The position numbers were made by a program, and so were the translations under genes. This document shows positions 16,559 to 24,451 of a stretch of DNA of 64,000 nucleotides, piece by piece (positions within the stretch are counted from its first letter, which is position 1; each line of letters starts with the position of its first letter). The stretch comes from an uncultured Pelagibacteraceae bacterium (GTDB taxonomy: Bacteria; Pseudomonadota; Alphaproteobacteria; Pelagibacterales; Pelagibacteraceae): the NCBI GenBank assembly GCA_902605865.1, contig CACLEJ010000002.1:1-64000 (forward strand), in the 5' to 3' direction. The notes under the pieces were generated by a model that searched no databases, was not told where the DNA came from, and saw only the letters and a list, made by a program, of their open reading frames with translations.

Positions 16559-17329
16559 ATGATTAAGCCACATATCCTTTTTGATAATACAAAATTATCA
16601 AAAAAAATTAAAAACTTTTTAGATTATAAAATTAAAAATTTATCTTTAAGTAAATGCAATCTAATTATTGTCGTAGGTGGCGATGGCTTTATGCTTTCAG
16701 CGCTTAAAAAGTATAATAAGTATAAAAAACCATTCTATGGTATTAATGCTGGAAATTATGGTTTTCTGATGAATAAATTTTCATCTAAAAATACAATTAA
16801 AAACTTATCTAAAGCAAAGTCAGTTACAATTTCGCCTTTAGAAATGATTGTTAAAAATAAATTTAACAAAACTAAGAAGTCTATCGCAATAAATGAAGTA
16901 TCAATATTAAGACAAAGCAGGCAAACAGCCTCGTTACAAATTTCTAGTGGATCTCAGAAAATTATAAAAAAATTAGTTTCTGATGGAATATTAGTTTCAA
17001 CACCAGCAGGTAGCACTGCATATAATATGTCAGTTTATGGTCCTATACTAAATTTAGATTCAAAGAAGCTGTCAATTAGACCAATTAGTGCTTTTAGACC
17101 ACGAAGATGGAAGGGAAGAGTAGTTAGTGATAAATCAAAAATTGTAATCAAAAACCTAAATATACAAAAACGACCAATTAGCGCAGTAGCAGATAATTAT
17201 GAAGTAAGAAATGCTAAAATTATTTCTATTAAAATAAATAAAAAAATTAAGTTTAATCTTCTTTATGATTCAAATAGAAGTCTTCAAAAAAAAATTAAAA
17301 TAGAACAAATCAGAAAAGAAACAAATTAA
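16559..17329 (+). CDS. nadK: NAD kinase
   Basis: A 256-residue protein that phosphorylates NAD to NADP with ATP or polyphosphate. It shows the catalytic GGDG at residues 40-43, 'NYGFLM' shortly after, the conserved 'INEVSILR' and 'DGILVSTPAGSTAYNMSVYGPIL' (usual form STPTGSTAYS), and a late 'RPISA...D' segment. It is a little shorter than the E. coli enzyme (292). The gene lies directly downstream of tRNA-Leu and its stop codon overlaps the next ATG by one base. It is the only NAD kinase candidate in the window. Confidence 0.92.
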   Translation: MIKPHILFDNTKLSKKIKNFLDYKIKNLSLSKCNLIIVVGGDGFMLSALKKYNKYKKPFYGINAGNYGFLMNKFSSKNTIKNLSKAKSVTISPLEMIVKNKFNKTKKSIAINEVSILRQSRQTASLQISSGSQKIIKKLVSDGILVSTPAGSTAYNMSVYGPILNLDSKKLSIRPISAFRPRRWKGRVVSDKSKIVIKNLNIQKRPISAVADNYEVRNAKIISIKINKKIKFNLLYDSNRSLQKKIKIEQIRKETN

Positions 17330-18477
17330 TGAGCAACAAAAATTTTGGGTTTGGAACTCAAATTAGAAAATCTCCATATTTTGATTCTACAGTTAAATGG
17401 GGGGCTACTGGTTTTTCTGTTTATAATCATATGTATATACCACGTGATTTTGGTGATCCTGAACAAAATTTTTGGAACCTAATTGAAACAGCAATTTTAT
17501 GTGACGTTGCTGTTGAAAGACAAGTTGAAATTACTGGACCAGATGCTTTTAAATTTATTCAATTATTAACCCCAAGAGATCTATCAAAATTATCTGTTGG
17601 TCAATGCAAATATGTTTTAATTACAAACGAGGAAGGTGGGGTGCTAAATGACCCTGTTCTTTTACGTTTAGGAGAAAATCACTTTTGGCTATCTTTAGGT
17701 GATAGTGATATTTTATTATGGGCGCAAGGTGTAGCAATAAACTCTGGATTAAATGTGAAAATAACAGAACCAGATGTTTCCCCATTACAATTACAAGGAC
17801 CAAAGTCTGCTGAAATAATGATTAAATTATTTGGCGAAAGCATAAAAGATTTAAAATATTATTGGTTTAGAGAATTAGATTTAGATGGCATACCATTAAT
17901 TGTATCAAGAACTGGCTGGTCAAGTGAATTTGGTTATGAATTATTTTTAAGAGATGGTTTAAAAGGGAATGAACTATACGAAAAAATAATGTTAGCAGGT
18001 AAGGAATTTGGACTAAAACCAGGACACACTTCTTCCATTAGAAGAATAGAAGGTGGTATGCTTTCTTACCATGCGGATGCTGATATTCAAACAAACCCAT
18101 TTGAGCTCGGTTTAGATCGTCTAGTTAACTTAGATGGAAACATTAATTTTATCGGCAAAGAAGCACTTAAAAAAATTAAAGCTGATGGTGTAAAAAGATT
18201 ACAAGTTGGTTTAGAAATTAAATGTGAAAAATTAAGTGGACCCAACACTATATTTTGGCCCTTAGTGGTTGATAATAATGTTATAGGGAAAGTAACTTCA
18301 GCTGTTTATTCTCCACGTTTGAAAAAGAATATTGCTTTAGCTATGGTTGACATTAAATATTCCAAAATTGATTTAGAAATTGAAGTTATAATTCAGGAAA
18401 AGAATTTTAAATGTAAAGTTATTAAAAAACCTTTTTTTGATCCAAAAAAACAAATTACATCAAAATCATTAAGTTAG
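17329..18477 (+). CDS. GcvT/DmdA-like folate-dependent methyltransferase-family protein
   Basis: A 382-residue member of the glycine-cleavage T-protein family. It follows the Pelagibacter DMSP demethylase pattern more closely than GcvT: 'YNHMYIPRDF', 'CDVAVERQVEITGPDA', 'LLTPRDLSKLSVGQCKY', 'GGVLNDPVLLRLGENHFWLSLGDSD', 'SRTGWSSEFGYELF' and 'INFIGKEAL'. DmdA moves a methyl group from DMSP to tetrahydrofolate. The substrate-loop residues differ (GWSSEFGYE here against GWSKQGGYE as I recall it for DmdA), so the substrate may be another methylated osmolyte. It overlaps nadK by one base. The tRNA-Thr remnant begins three bases after its stop codon. Confidence 0.78.
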   Translation: MSNKNFGFGTQIRKSPYFDSTVKWGATGFSVYNHMYIPRDFGDPEQNFWNLIETAILCDVAVERQVEITGPDAFKFIQLLTPRDLSKLSVGQCKYVLITNEEGGVLNDPVLLRLGENHFWLSLGDSDILLWAQGVAINSGLNVKITEPDVSPLQLQGPKSAEIMIKLFGESIKDLKYYWFRELDLDGIPLIVSRTGWSSEFGYELFLRDGLKGNELYEKIMLAGKEFGLKPGHTSSIRRIEGGMLSYHADADIQTNPFELGLDRLVNLDGNINFIGKEALKKIKADGVKRLQVGLEIKCEKLSGPNTIFWPLVVDNNVIGKVTSAVYSPRLKKNIALAMVDIKYSKIDLEIEVIIQEKNFKCKVIKKPFFDPKKQITSKSLS

Positions 18478-18479
18478 TT

Positions 18480-18526
18480 TGGTGACCCCGCACGGATTCG
18501 AACCGCGGACCTATTGATTACAAATC
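18480..18526 (-). repeat. Duplicated 3' half of tRNA-Thr (candidate att site)
   Basis: These 47 bases match 20091-20137 (the anticodon loop, variable loop, T arm, acceptor 3' strand and CCA of tRNA-Thr) at 46 positions; the single difference is 18485 (A against C at 20096). Orientation is the same as the intact gene, so the two form a direct repeat 1,611 bases apart. The fragment lacks the 5' half and cannot be a functional tRNA. A displaced tRNA 3' end like this is the usual mark left by a tyrosine-recombinase integration. Confidence 0.9.
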
Positions 18527-18621
18527 GAGAGTCTTAATTCAAAAAGATAAATAACATCAACGTTAATTGAAAGTTATTTCAAATCTGTACACACTATAGG
18601 CACAGTGATAAAAGTTTATTG

Positions 18622-19407
18622 ATGATTAAATTAAATCACAAAGAATTAAACGAATACGCAAATACTATTTTAAATGATTATGATAGCAATAATCCAAGCT
18701 CACTTTTTAAAACAAAAATAAAATTAAGCAATAATGATGCGCTACTTATCCAGTCAAAAATCTCAAAATTAAGAATTGATAGAGGTGAAGAAGTTATGGG
18801 CTATAAGATTGGTTGTGTTTCAAAAGATACCCAAAAAAAAATGGGTTTCACTCAGCCTGCTTGGGGAACACTTTGGAAAAGTGAATTATACAAAAGTGGG
18901 GTAGAGCTAAATAAAAAAGATTATTCTAATCCTGCTATGGAAGCTGAGTTTGGTGTTAAGTTAAATCGTGACATAGATCCAAAACTTGTTTCTTTCGATT
19001 ATATACTCAACTCAATCGATTCAATTTATCCTTTAATAGAAATTCATAATTTAGTTTTTAACGGAGAAGAACCTTATGGCGCAGAACTATTAGCAAATAA
19101 TGCATTACACGCTGGCGTTATTTTAGGACCTAAAAATGAATTTTCAAAAGATCAAAAAATAACAGATCTAAAACTAATTTATGATAATAAAACAATAGAT
19201 ACGTGGACAGATAAAAAATGGCCCTTTGATATGTTGTCTGAAGTTGAATGGTTAGTTAAAGAACAAGCCAAGATAAATGTTATTTTAAAAAAAGATGATT
19301 TAATTTTAACTGGGGCGTACGGTTTTCCAGTTCCTATAAATAACAATACATTAATTAAAGTTTCTTCATCAGAATTTGGAGATGTAGAGGCCAAATTTAA
19401 ACAATGA
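18622..19407 (+). CDS. 2-keto-4-pentenoate hydratase / FAH-like family protein (MhpD-like)
   Basis: The track starts at a TTG (18619); the next codon, ATG at 18622, is the likelier start, giving 261 residues. It has the hydratase/decarboxylase pattern: 'GYKIGCVSKDTQKKMG' near residue 60, 'PAMEAEFGVKLNRD' (metal-binding Glu residues) near 108, 'SIYPLIEIHNLVF' near 135 and a late 'DLILTGAYGFPVPI'. The family hydrates 2-hydroxypenta-2,4-dienoates in aromatic catabolism or decarboxylates related acids. No other aromatic pathway gene is nearby. It is the first gene inside the tRNA-Thr-flanked segment and overlaps the next gene by four bases (ATGA). Confidence 0.8.
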   Translation: MIKLNHKELNEYANTILNDYDSNNPSSLFKTKIKLSNNDALLIQSKISKLRIDRGEEVMGYKIGCVSKDTQKKMGFTQPAWGTLWKSELYKSGVELNKKDYSNPAMEAEFGVKLNRDIDPKLVSFDYILNSIDSIYPLIEIHNLVFNGEEPYGAELLANNALHAGVILGPKNEFSKDQKITDLKLIYDNKTIDTWTDKKWPFDMLSEVEWLVKEQAKINVILKKDDLILTGAYGFPVPINNNTLIKVSSSEFGDVEAKFKQ

Positions 19408-19697
19408 AAAAACTTTTAGGGATCGTGGTTCTGGGTTTGATATTGAGTGTAGATGTTTTTGCAGAATATCAAGGTAGATATTGTGAGATGGATGGAGCCT
19501 ATACCGAAAGTGGTAAAGCAGTTTATGGAGAATTTTATATGTATAGTGAAAACTATGGCGAGTCTGACGGTGCCTATACAGAGGACAACGAATATGTTTA
19601 TGGAGAGTGCTATAGGTATAGTGGAAGATATTGTGAAATGGATGGCGCATATACAGACGCTGGTGAGTCAGTTTATGGTGAGTGTTATATTTATTAA
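19404..19697 (+). CDS. Secreted protein of three tandem 25-residue aromatic repeats
   Basis: A 97-residue protein: a signal peptide (residues 1-21, ending VFA), then three copies of a unit with consensus GRYCEMDGAYTE(S/D)(G/N)(K/E)xVYGE(C/F)YxYS, the last lacking its final Ser. Each unit is 75 bases: 19473-19547, 19548-19622, 19623-19694. Units 1 and 3 are closest; unit 2 has lost the CEM sequence (YGESDG). The Tyr/Gly spacing recalls MORN-like hairpins, but no clear MORN match is claimed. Cys residues occur in all units, so disulfides are possible after export. Its start overlaps the hydratase stop. Confidence 0.8.
   Translation: MKKLLGIVVLGLILSVDVFAEYQGRYCEMDGAYTESGKAVYGEFYMYSENYGESDGAYTEDNEYVYGECYRYSGRYCEMDGAYTDAGESVYGECYIY
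19473..19697 (+). repeat. Three tandem 75-base repeats within the secreted repeat protein
   Basis: The repeat unit begins GG(T/A)AGATATTGTGA(G/A)ATGGATGG in copies 1 and 3 and has diverged in copy 2. It stays in frame and so encodes a repeating peptide, as expected of duplication within a coding region. Confidence 0.85.
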
Positions 19698-19850
19698 ATG
19701 AAAAAATTTTTAGTGATAATCTTTATTCTGGGTATACTTGGATATTTAGCTCACTTATGGACTGAAAATATGTGTAGAGACGTAGTTAAAAAATTGAATC
19801 TAACTGGTACAGAAGCTAAAGATAAATATGAAGAATGTAAAAAGTTTTAA
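19698..19850 (+). CDS. Small membrane-anchored protein, 50 residues
   Basis: An ORF below the track's length limit. It begins at the base after the preceding stop codon (ATG at 19698). Residues 1-20 (MKKFLVIIFILGILGYLAHL) are a signal or membrane anchor; the remainder is a charged helix 'MCRDVVKKLNLTGTEAKDKYEECKKF' with two Cys. The tight spacing to the repeat protein and the signal-like start favour a real gene. No family is recognised. Confidence 0.55.
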   Translation: MKKFLVIIFILGILGYLAHLWTENMCRDVVKKLNLTGTEAKDKYEECKKF

Positions 19851-19878
19851 TGCTATGCTTTCAGTAGAATAATTTTTT

Positions 19879-20058
19879 ATGGCAAAAGAATTTCGATATC
19901 TTGTTCAAAATACAATTGTTGAATCAAATAAGGAATTTGAAGAATGGCTAAATGATTGGGGTGATATTGGCTGGGAGTTAATAAATGTTCACATCATAAG
20001 AGAAGAATGGACAGGTACAGGTTATGCAAAGGGAACTAGAGAAGTTTTTAAGTCCTAG
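19879..20058 (+). CDS. Small DUF4177-like protein, 59 residues
   Basis: This ORF is shorter than the track reports. The 'FEEWLNDWGDIGWELINVHII' segment matches the DUF4177 pattern of a helix ending LNxxGxxGWELV followed by a strand. The preceding 'FRYLVQNTIVES' would be the first strand. DUF4177 proteins are small, of unknown function and common in phages and mobile DNA, which fits its place inside the tRNA-Thr-flanked segment, 32 bases before the tRNA 3' end. Confidence 0.5.
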   Translation: MAKEFRYLVQNTIVESNKEFEEWLNDWGDIGWELINVHIIREEWTGTGYAKGTREVFKS

Positions 20059-20090
20059 CAAAAATAAAAAGTGTTGATTTTATTAAGTGA

Positions 20091-20137
20091 TGGTGCCCCC
20101 GCACGGATTCGAACCGCGGACCTATTGATTACAAATC
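20091..20137 (-). repeat. tRNA-Thr 3' half, intact copy of the direct repeat
   Basis: This is the second member of the 47-base direct repeat with 18480-18526. The 1,564 bases between the copies hold four plus-strand genes. The direction fits integration at the tRNA 3' end: intact tRNA, then cassette, then displaced 3' fragment. Confidence 0.88.
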
Positions 20138-20166
20138 AATTGCTCTACCAGCTGAGCTACAAGGGC
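20091..20166 (-). tRNA. tRNA-Thr (UGU)
   Basis: A complete 76-base tRNA with encoded CCA. Acceptor GCCCTTG pairs with CGGGGGC (two G-U pairs), the D arm is GCTCAGCTGGTAGAGC, the anticodon loop TTTGTAA between TTGAT and ATCAA gives UGU, and the T arm has GGTTCGAATCC. Its 3' 47 bases are repeated at 18480-18526. Confidence 0.95.
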
Positions 20167-20207
20167 TTGTTGCGTTTTTTAATAGCATTTAATATATTAT
20201 CAAGAAT

Positions 20208-20945
20208 TTATTTTTGTTGATTTATATGGTGAAAAACAATTGCTGCACTGTTTGATATATTTAAACTCTCAACATTTTTATTTATATTTATCTTTACTGA
20301 AAAGTCAGTGTATTTTTTTGTATGTTGATTTAGACCATGTCCTTCAGAACCAAACAGTAATACATTATTTCCATTCCACTCGACTTCAGTAAAATTTTTT
20401 TCGCTATTAGCAGTGAAACCATATATCCAAAAATTTTTATCTCTTAAATATTTTAATGTTGTATTGATATTTGATACTTGAAAAATATTTAAGCGTTCGA
20501 CACAACCACTAGCTGATTTATACAATAACTTACTTTCACTTGGAAAATGTCTTTCTTTTACAATCAGACCATCTATATTGAATGAAGCGGCACTTCTAAT
20601 TAAGGAACCTATATTCCTAGGATCAGTTACTTCGTCTAAACAAACAAATGTTAAATTACTTTTCTCTTTAATAAACTCTTTTAGCTCAGGACTTTCTAAA
20701 TGTTCTATTTCTGCAACATAACCCTGATGTAAAATATCTTCACTTCTGCAATATTTATCCAATTCTCTTTTAGTTTTGAAAAAAACTTTTATATCCTTTA
20801 ATAAATTTTTATGGGGGTTTTGCTTATGAATATTTTTTTTACTTTCTTCTGTTAAGAATATTTTGATTACTCTTCTAAGTGGGTTCCTTAAAGCTCCAAT
20901 TACAGCATGGCGTCCAGCAATAAAAAAGGATGATTTTTGTGTCAT
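20208..20945 (-). CDS. rlmB: 23S rRNA 2'-O-methyltransferase, TrmH/SpoU family (RlmB-like)
   Basis: A 245-residue SPOUT methyltransferase. It has the N-terminal substrate-binding domain ('AGRHAVIGALRN' start), motif 1 'EVTDPRNIGSLIRSAASF', motif 2 'LFGSEGHGLN' and motif 3 'ESLNISNSAAIVFHH', which form the knotted SAM site. RlmB methylates G2251 of 23S rRNA in the peptidyl-transferase centre. Assignment to RlmB over TrmH rests on the N-terminal domain and length. It is transcribed away from the tRNA-Tyr/tuf cluster. Confidence 0.85.
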   Translation of the reverse strand: MTQKSSFFIAGRHAVIGALRNPLRRVIKIFLTEESKKNIHKQNPHKNLLKDIKVFFKTKRELDKYCRSEDILHQGYVAEIEHLESPELKEFIKEKSNLTFVCLDEVTDPRNIGSLIRSAASFNIDGLIVKERHFPSESKLLYKSASGCVERLNIFQVSNINTTLKYLRDKNFWIYGFTANSEKNFTEVEWNGNNVLLFGSEGHGLNQHTKKYTDFSVKININKNVESLNISNSAAIVFHHINQQK

Positions 20946-20996
20946 ATTTTATGAATTTATAAGGTTTTTTATACTATTTTTTCTGAAATTCACGTA

Positions 20997-21024
20997 TTGC
21001 ATTTGTACAATAAAAATATATAAA
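20997..21024 (+). promoter_or_regulatory. Candidate promoter for the tRNA-Tyr-Gly-tuf-Trp-secE-nusG cluster
   Basis: TTGCAT at 20997-21002 and TATAAA at 21019-21024 are 16 bases apart, about 54 bases upstream of tRNA-Tyr. The same 16-base spacing occurs in the candidates before rpsL, rpsM and the lyase-like gene. Confidence 0.4.
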
Positions 21025-21053
21025 ACGCATGTTGTTTAAAGCTTTATTGAACA

Positions 21054-21069
21054 AGGGGACGCTTCCCCT
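21054..21069 (+). other. GC-rich hairpin before tRNA-Tyr
   Basis: AGGGGA-CGCT-TCCCCT is a perfect 6-bp stem nine bases before the tRNA-Tyr 5' end. No T-run follows, so it is not an intrinsic terminator. It may shield the tRNA precursor's 5' leader or mark a processing site. Confidence 0.4.
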
Positions 21070-21077
21070 ACTATTAG

Positions 21078-21163
<86 letters not shown>

Positions 21164-21205
21164 CTCAATAAATATTTAAATAATTTAGGAGTGTACTTGG
21201 GTGAT

Positions 21206-21279
21206 GCGGGTGTAGTTCAATGGTAGAACGCTAGCCTTCCAAGCTGGATGTAAGGGTTCGATTCCCTTTACCCGCTCCA
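21206..21279 (+). tRNA. tRNA-Gly (UCC)
   Basis: A 74-base tRNA with encoded CCA. Acceptor GCGGGTG pairs with TACCCGC (one G-U pair), the D arm is TAGTTCAATGGTAGAA, the anticodon loop CTTCCAA gives UCC, and the T arm is GGGTTCGATTCCC. It lies 40 bases before tuf. Confidence 0.95.
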
Positions 21280-21319
21280 AATATTAAAAAGTAAAAAAAG
21301 AAAAAGAGGTAAAAAAGTA

Positions 21320-22510
21320 ATGTCAAAAGAAAAGTTTGTAAGAAATAAACCGCACTGTAACATTGGAACTATTGGTCACGTCGATCACGGTAAAACAACG
21401 TTAACTGCTGCGATAACAAAAGTTTTAGCAGAGTCAGGTGGTGCACAATTTACTGCTTATGATCAAATTGATAAGGCTCCAGAAGAAAAGGAAAGAGGGA
21501 TAACTATATCAACAGCTCACGTAGAATATGAAACTGCAAATAGACATTATGCCCACGTAGATTGTCCAGGCCATGCAGATTATGTAAAGAATATGATTAC
21601 AGGCGCTGCACAAATGGATGGAGCAATTTTAGTTGTGAATGCAGCTGATGGTCCAATGCCACAAACAAGAGAGCATATTCTTTTAGCACGTCAAGTTGGT
21701 GTTCCTGCTATTGTTGTTTACTTAAACAAGGTAGATCAAGTTGACGATAAAGAAATGATTGACTTAGTTGAAGAAGAAATTAAAGATTTATTGACATCTT
21801 ATAAATTTCCAGGTGATAAAACTCCAATCGTAAAAGGTTCTGCTTTAGCTGCAGTAGAGGGTAAAGATGATGAAATTGGTAAAAATTCAATTATGGAGTT
21901 AATGAAAGCTGTTGATGAATTTATTCCACAACCAGATAGACCCAAAGATAAAGATTTTTTAATGCCCGTTGAAGATGTGTTTTCTATTTCTGGAAGAGGA
22001 ACTGTTGTAACAGGAAGAGTTGAATCTGGTGTAATCAAAACTGGAGAAGAAATAGAAATAGTTGGTATTAGAGAGACTAAAAAATCAGTTTGTACTGGAG
22101 TTGAAATGTTTAGAAAACTACTTGACTCAGGAGAAGCTGGGGACAATATTGGAGCTTTGCTTAGAGGCGTGGAAAGAACTGATGTTGAAAGAGGTCAGGT
22201 GCTATGTAAACCTGGATCTATTAAACCACACACTAAATTTGAAGCTCAAGCCTATGTATTAAAAAAAGAGGAAGGTGGCAGACACACACCATTTTTCACT
22301 AAATACAGACCTCAATTTTACTTTAGAACAACAGATGTAACAGGCGAAGTAGAGTTACCTGCAGGAACAGAAATGGTGATGCCAGGTGATGATGCTAAAT
22401 TTACAGTAAAACTTATCACACCAATTGCAATGGACGAAAAACTTAATTTTGCAATTAGAGAAGGTGGTAGAACAGTAGGAGCAGGAGTAGTAACTAAGAT
22501 TATAGAGTAA
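21320..22510 (+). CDS. tuf: Elongation factor Tu
   Basis: A 396-residue GTPase that delivers aminoacyl-tRNA to the ribosome. G1 is [10 protein letters not shown] (residues 19-28), G3 is DCPGHADY, G4 is NKVD, and the switch I segment '[18 protein letters not shown]' is intact. Domains 2 and 3 are full length. It sits between tRNA-Gly and tRNA-Trp, as tufB does in many bacteria; there is no second copy after fusA in the str cluster. The purine-rich leader AAAAAGAGGTAAAAAAG supplies the ribosome site. Confidence 0.98.
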   Translation: MSKEKFVRNKPHCNIGTIGHVDHGKTTLTAAITKVLAESGGAQFTAYDQIDKAPEEKERGITISTAHVEYETANRHYAHVDCPGHADYVKNMITGAAQMDGAILVVNAADGPMPQTREHILLARQVGVPAIVVYLNKVDQVDDKEMIDLVEEEIKDLLTSYKFPGDKTPIVKGSALAAVEGKDDEIGKNSIMELMKAVDEFIPQPDRPKDKDFLMPVEDVFSISGRGTVVTGRVESGVIKTGEEIEIVGIRETKKSVCTGVEMFRKLLDSGEAGDNIGALLRGVERTDVERGQVLCKPGSIKPHTKFEAQAYVLKKEEGGRHTPFFTKYRPQFYFRTTDVTGEVELPAGTEMVMPGDDAKFTVKLITPIAMDEKLNFAIREGGRTVGAGVVTKIIE

Positions 22511-22517
22511 ACTCAAT

Positions 22518-22593
22518 AGGAGTGTAGCTCAATTGGTAGAGCGCCGGTCTCCAAAACCGGAGGTTGGGGGTTCGATTCCCTTCGCTCCTGCCA
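22518..22593 (+). tRNA. tRNA-Trp (CCA)
   Basis: A 76-base tRNA with encoded CCA. Acceptor AGGAGTG pairs with CGCTCCT, the D arm is GCTCAATTGGTAGAGC, the anticodon loop CTCCAAA gives CCA, and the T arm is GGGTTCGATTCCC. It lies seven bases after tuf and 17 bases before secE. Confidence 0.95.
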
Positions 22594-22610
22594 TATAGTT
22601 AATTTCAATT

Positions 22611-22802
22611 ATGAAGAATCCTTTAAAATTTATTCAAGATGTAAAACAAGAAGCTTTTAAAGTAACTTGGCCTACCGCCAAAGAAACAATCCAGGGAGCC
22701 TTAATGGTTTTTGCAATGGCAGTCATAGCATCTTTATTTTTTTTGTTACTAGATCAGATATTAAAATTTTTTTTAGAAATTGTTCTTAAGGTAAGCATAT
22801 AA
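22611..22802 (+). CDS. secE: Preprotein translocase subunit SecE
   Basis: A 63-residue single-span SecE. The amphipathic 'FIQDVKQEAFKVTWPTAKET' helix precedes one membrane segment (about residues 33-58), the minimal form usual outside enteric bacteria. It clamps SecY, encoded at 45423. Its stop overlaps the nusG start. Confidence 0.93.
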   Translation: MKNPLKFIQDVKQEAFKVTWPTAKETIQGALMVFAMAVIASLFFLLLDQILKFFLEIVLKVSI

Positions 22803-23332
22803 TGAAAAATTGGTATATTGTTCAATCACACTCCAGTTTTGAAAATAAAGTTGCTCAATTAATTAAAGAAGAAGCAGAAAAAGCTAAAGTTGCTGAAAAA
22901 ATTGAAGAAATAATAGTCCCAACCCATGACATAACTGAGGTCAAAAGAGGAAAAAGGGTTCAAAGGAAAAAAAAATATTTTCCTGGATATGTTTTAATTA
23001 AAAGTGAAATGGATAATAATATTTACCACATGATTAAAAATTTAAAAAAAGTTAGTGGCTTTCTTGGATCAAAAGGAACACCTATACCGGTTTCAGATAA
23101 AGAGATTGAAAAAATATTAGGTCAGATAAAAGATGGAGTGGCTCAACCAAAATCAGGAATAGAATACAATGTGGGAGAAAAGGTTCAGGTCATAGATGGT
23201 CCATTTGCTTCTTTTAGTGGTTTAGTTGAGGATATTGACGAGGAAAAATTAAGATTAAAAGTTTCTGTTTCTATTTTTGGTCGACCAACACCCGTAGATT
23301 TAGAATATAACCAAGTAGAAAAGGAAAGCTAA
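22802..23332 (+). CDS. nusG: Transcription termination/antitermination factor NusG
   Basis: A 176-residue NusG. The NGN domain starts '[19 protein letters not shown]' and includes '[10 protein letters not shown]'; the C-terminal KOW domain is '[22 protein letters not shown]'. It binds RNA polymerase, and its KOW domain contacts Rho or ribosomal S10. Its ends overlap secE and rplK by one base each. Confidence 0.96.
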   Translation: MKNWYIVQSHSSFENKVAQLIKEEAEKAKVAEKIEEIIVPTHDITEVKRGKRVQRKKKYFPGYVLIKSEMDNNIYHMIKNLKKVSGFLGSKGTPIPVSDKEIEKILGQIKDGVAQPKSGIEYNVGEKVQVIDGPFASFSGLVEDIDEEKLRLKVSVSIFGRPTPVDLEYNQVEKES

Positions 23333-23760
23333 TGGCAAAAAAAGAAATCAGTGGATATGTAAAATTACAAATTAAAGGTGGCCAAGCAAATCCTGCACCG
23401 CCAGTTGGACCAGCACTTGGACAAAGGGGAATCAATATAATGGAGTTTTGTAAAGCATTTAATGAAAAAACTAAATCATTTGCTGGAAAACCAGTTCCAG
23501 TAATTATAACTGTCTATAAGGACAAAAAATTTGATTTTATTATTAAATCACCTCCAGCGTCCCATTTCATAAAAGAAGCAATGAAATTAAAAAGTGGATC
23601 AAAAGAACCTGGAAGAAATATTATTGGAACAATTTCTAAGCAACAACTAAAAGATATAGCTGAAAAAAAAATGGATGACTTGAACGCACATGATTTAGAT
23701 GAAGCAGCTAAAATAATTGCTGGATCGGCTAGATCAATGGGTATAGAGGTTAAGGAATAA
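23332..23760 (+). CDS. rplK: 50S ribosomal protein L11
   Basis: A 142-residue L11 of normal length, with '[24 protein letters not shown]' in the N-terminal domain and '[10 protein letters not shown]' at the end. It forms the stalk base with L10 and is part of the GTPase-associated centre. It overlaps nusG and rplA by one base each. Confidence 0.97.
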   Translation: MAKKEISGYVKLQIKGGQANPAPPVGPALGQRGINIMEFCKAFNEKTKSFAGKPVPVIITVYKDKKFDFIIKSPPASHFIKEAMKLKSGSKEPGRNIIGTISKQQLKDIAEKKMDDLNAHDLDEAAKIIAGSARSMGIEVKE

Positions 23761-24449
23761 TGAAATCAAAAAGATACAAAAAACTTCCAATTAACACAAA
23801 AGAATTAAAATCAGATTCAATAGATAAAATTTTAAGTAAAATTAAAAATAATTGTACAGCAAAGTTTGATGAGTCAATTGATTTAAGCTTTAGAATAAAT
23901 AATAAACAAAAAAAAAGTGAAGTAAGTTTAAGAACTGTTGTAAATATGCCAGGTGGCACAGGTAAAACAATAAAAGTAGCAGTTGTTTGCGAAGATAATA
24001 AAATTGATGAAGCTAAAAATGCAAATGCAGATTTATTTGGTGGTGATGATTTGATTGAGAAAATTAAAAATGGTGACTTAAATTTTGATAAACTTATTTG
24101 CACACCTTCTATGATGATTAAACTTTCAAAATTAGGTAAAGTATTGGGTCCCAAAGGTTTAATGCCAAACCCAAAACTTGGAACAGTAACCAATGACATT
24201 GTGAAAGCTATTAATGAAGCAAAAGCAGGTCAAGTCGAAATCAGAAATGATAAAGATGGTAATATAGGTTTAAGCATAGGAAAAAAATCTTTTGAGGATG
24301 AAAAATTAATTCAAAATTATAATGCTATCATTGATGCATTGGATAAGGAGAAATCTAACTTAACAATAAAAGGTGATTTAGTTAAACAGGTATTTGTTAC
24401 ATCGAGCATGGGTGTATCTTATAAAATTAAAATGGATAAGAGTTTATAA
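23760..24449 (+). CDS. rplA: 50S ribosomal protein L1
   Basis: A 229-residue L1 with the typical 'LGKVLGPKGLMPNPKLGTVT' motif and 'NAIIDAL' near the end. L1 binds the mobile L1 stalk of 23S rRNA and in many bacteria represses its own operon. There is no intergenic room before rplK or rplJ for a classical L10 leader. Confidence 0.96.
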   Translation: MKSKRYKKLPINTKELKSDSIDKILSKIKNNCTAKFDESIDLSFRINNKQKKSEVSLRTVVNMPGGTGKTIKVAVVCEDNKIDEAKNANADLFGGDDLIEKIKNGDLNFDKLICTPSMMIKLSKLGKVLGPKGLMPNPKLGTVTNDIVKAINEAKAGQVEIRNDKDGNIGLSIGKKSFEDEKLIQNYNAIIDALDKEKSNLTIKGDLVKQVFVTSSMGVSYKIKMDKSL

Positions 24450-24451
24450 TT

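Noticed and set aside
19369-19650. 93-residue minus-strand and 82-residue plus-strand ORFs over the repeat protein
   Set aside because: Both are shadows of the 75-base repeats; the 97-residue frame at 19404 has a signal peptide and an ATGA overlap with the hydratase.
19473-19697. Possible CRISPR-like repeat array
   Set aside because: The three repeats are contiguous, in frame and encode a repeating peptide; there are no unique spacers and no cas genes.
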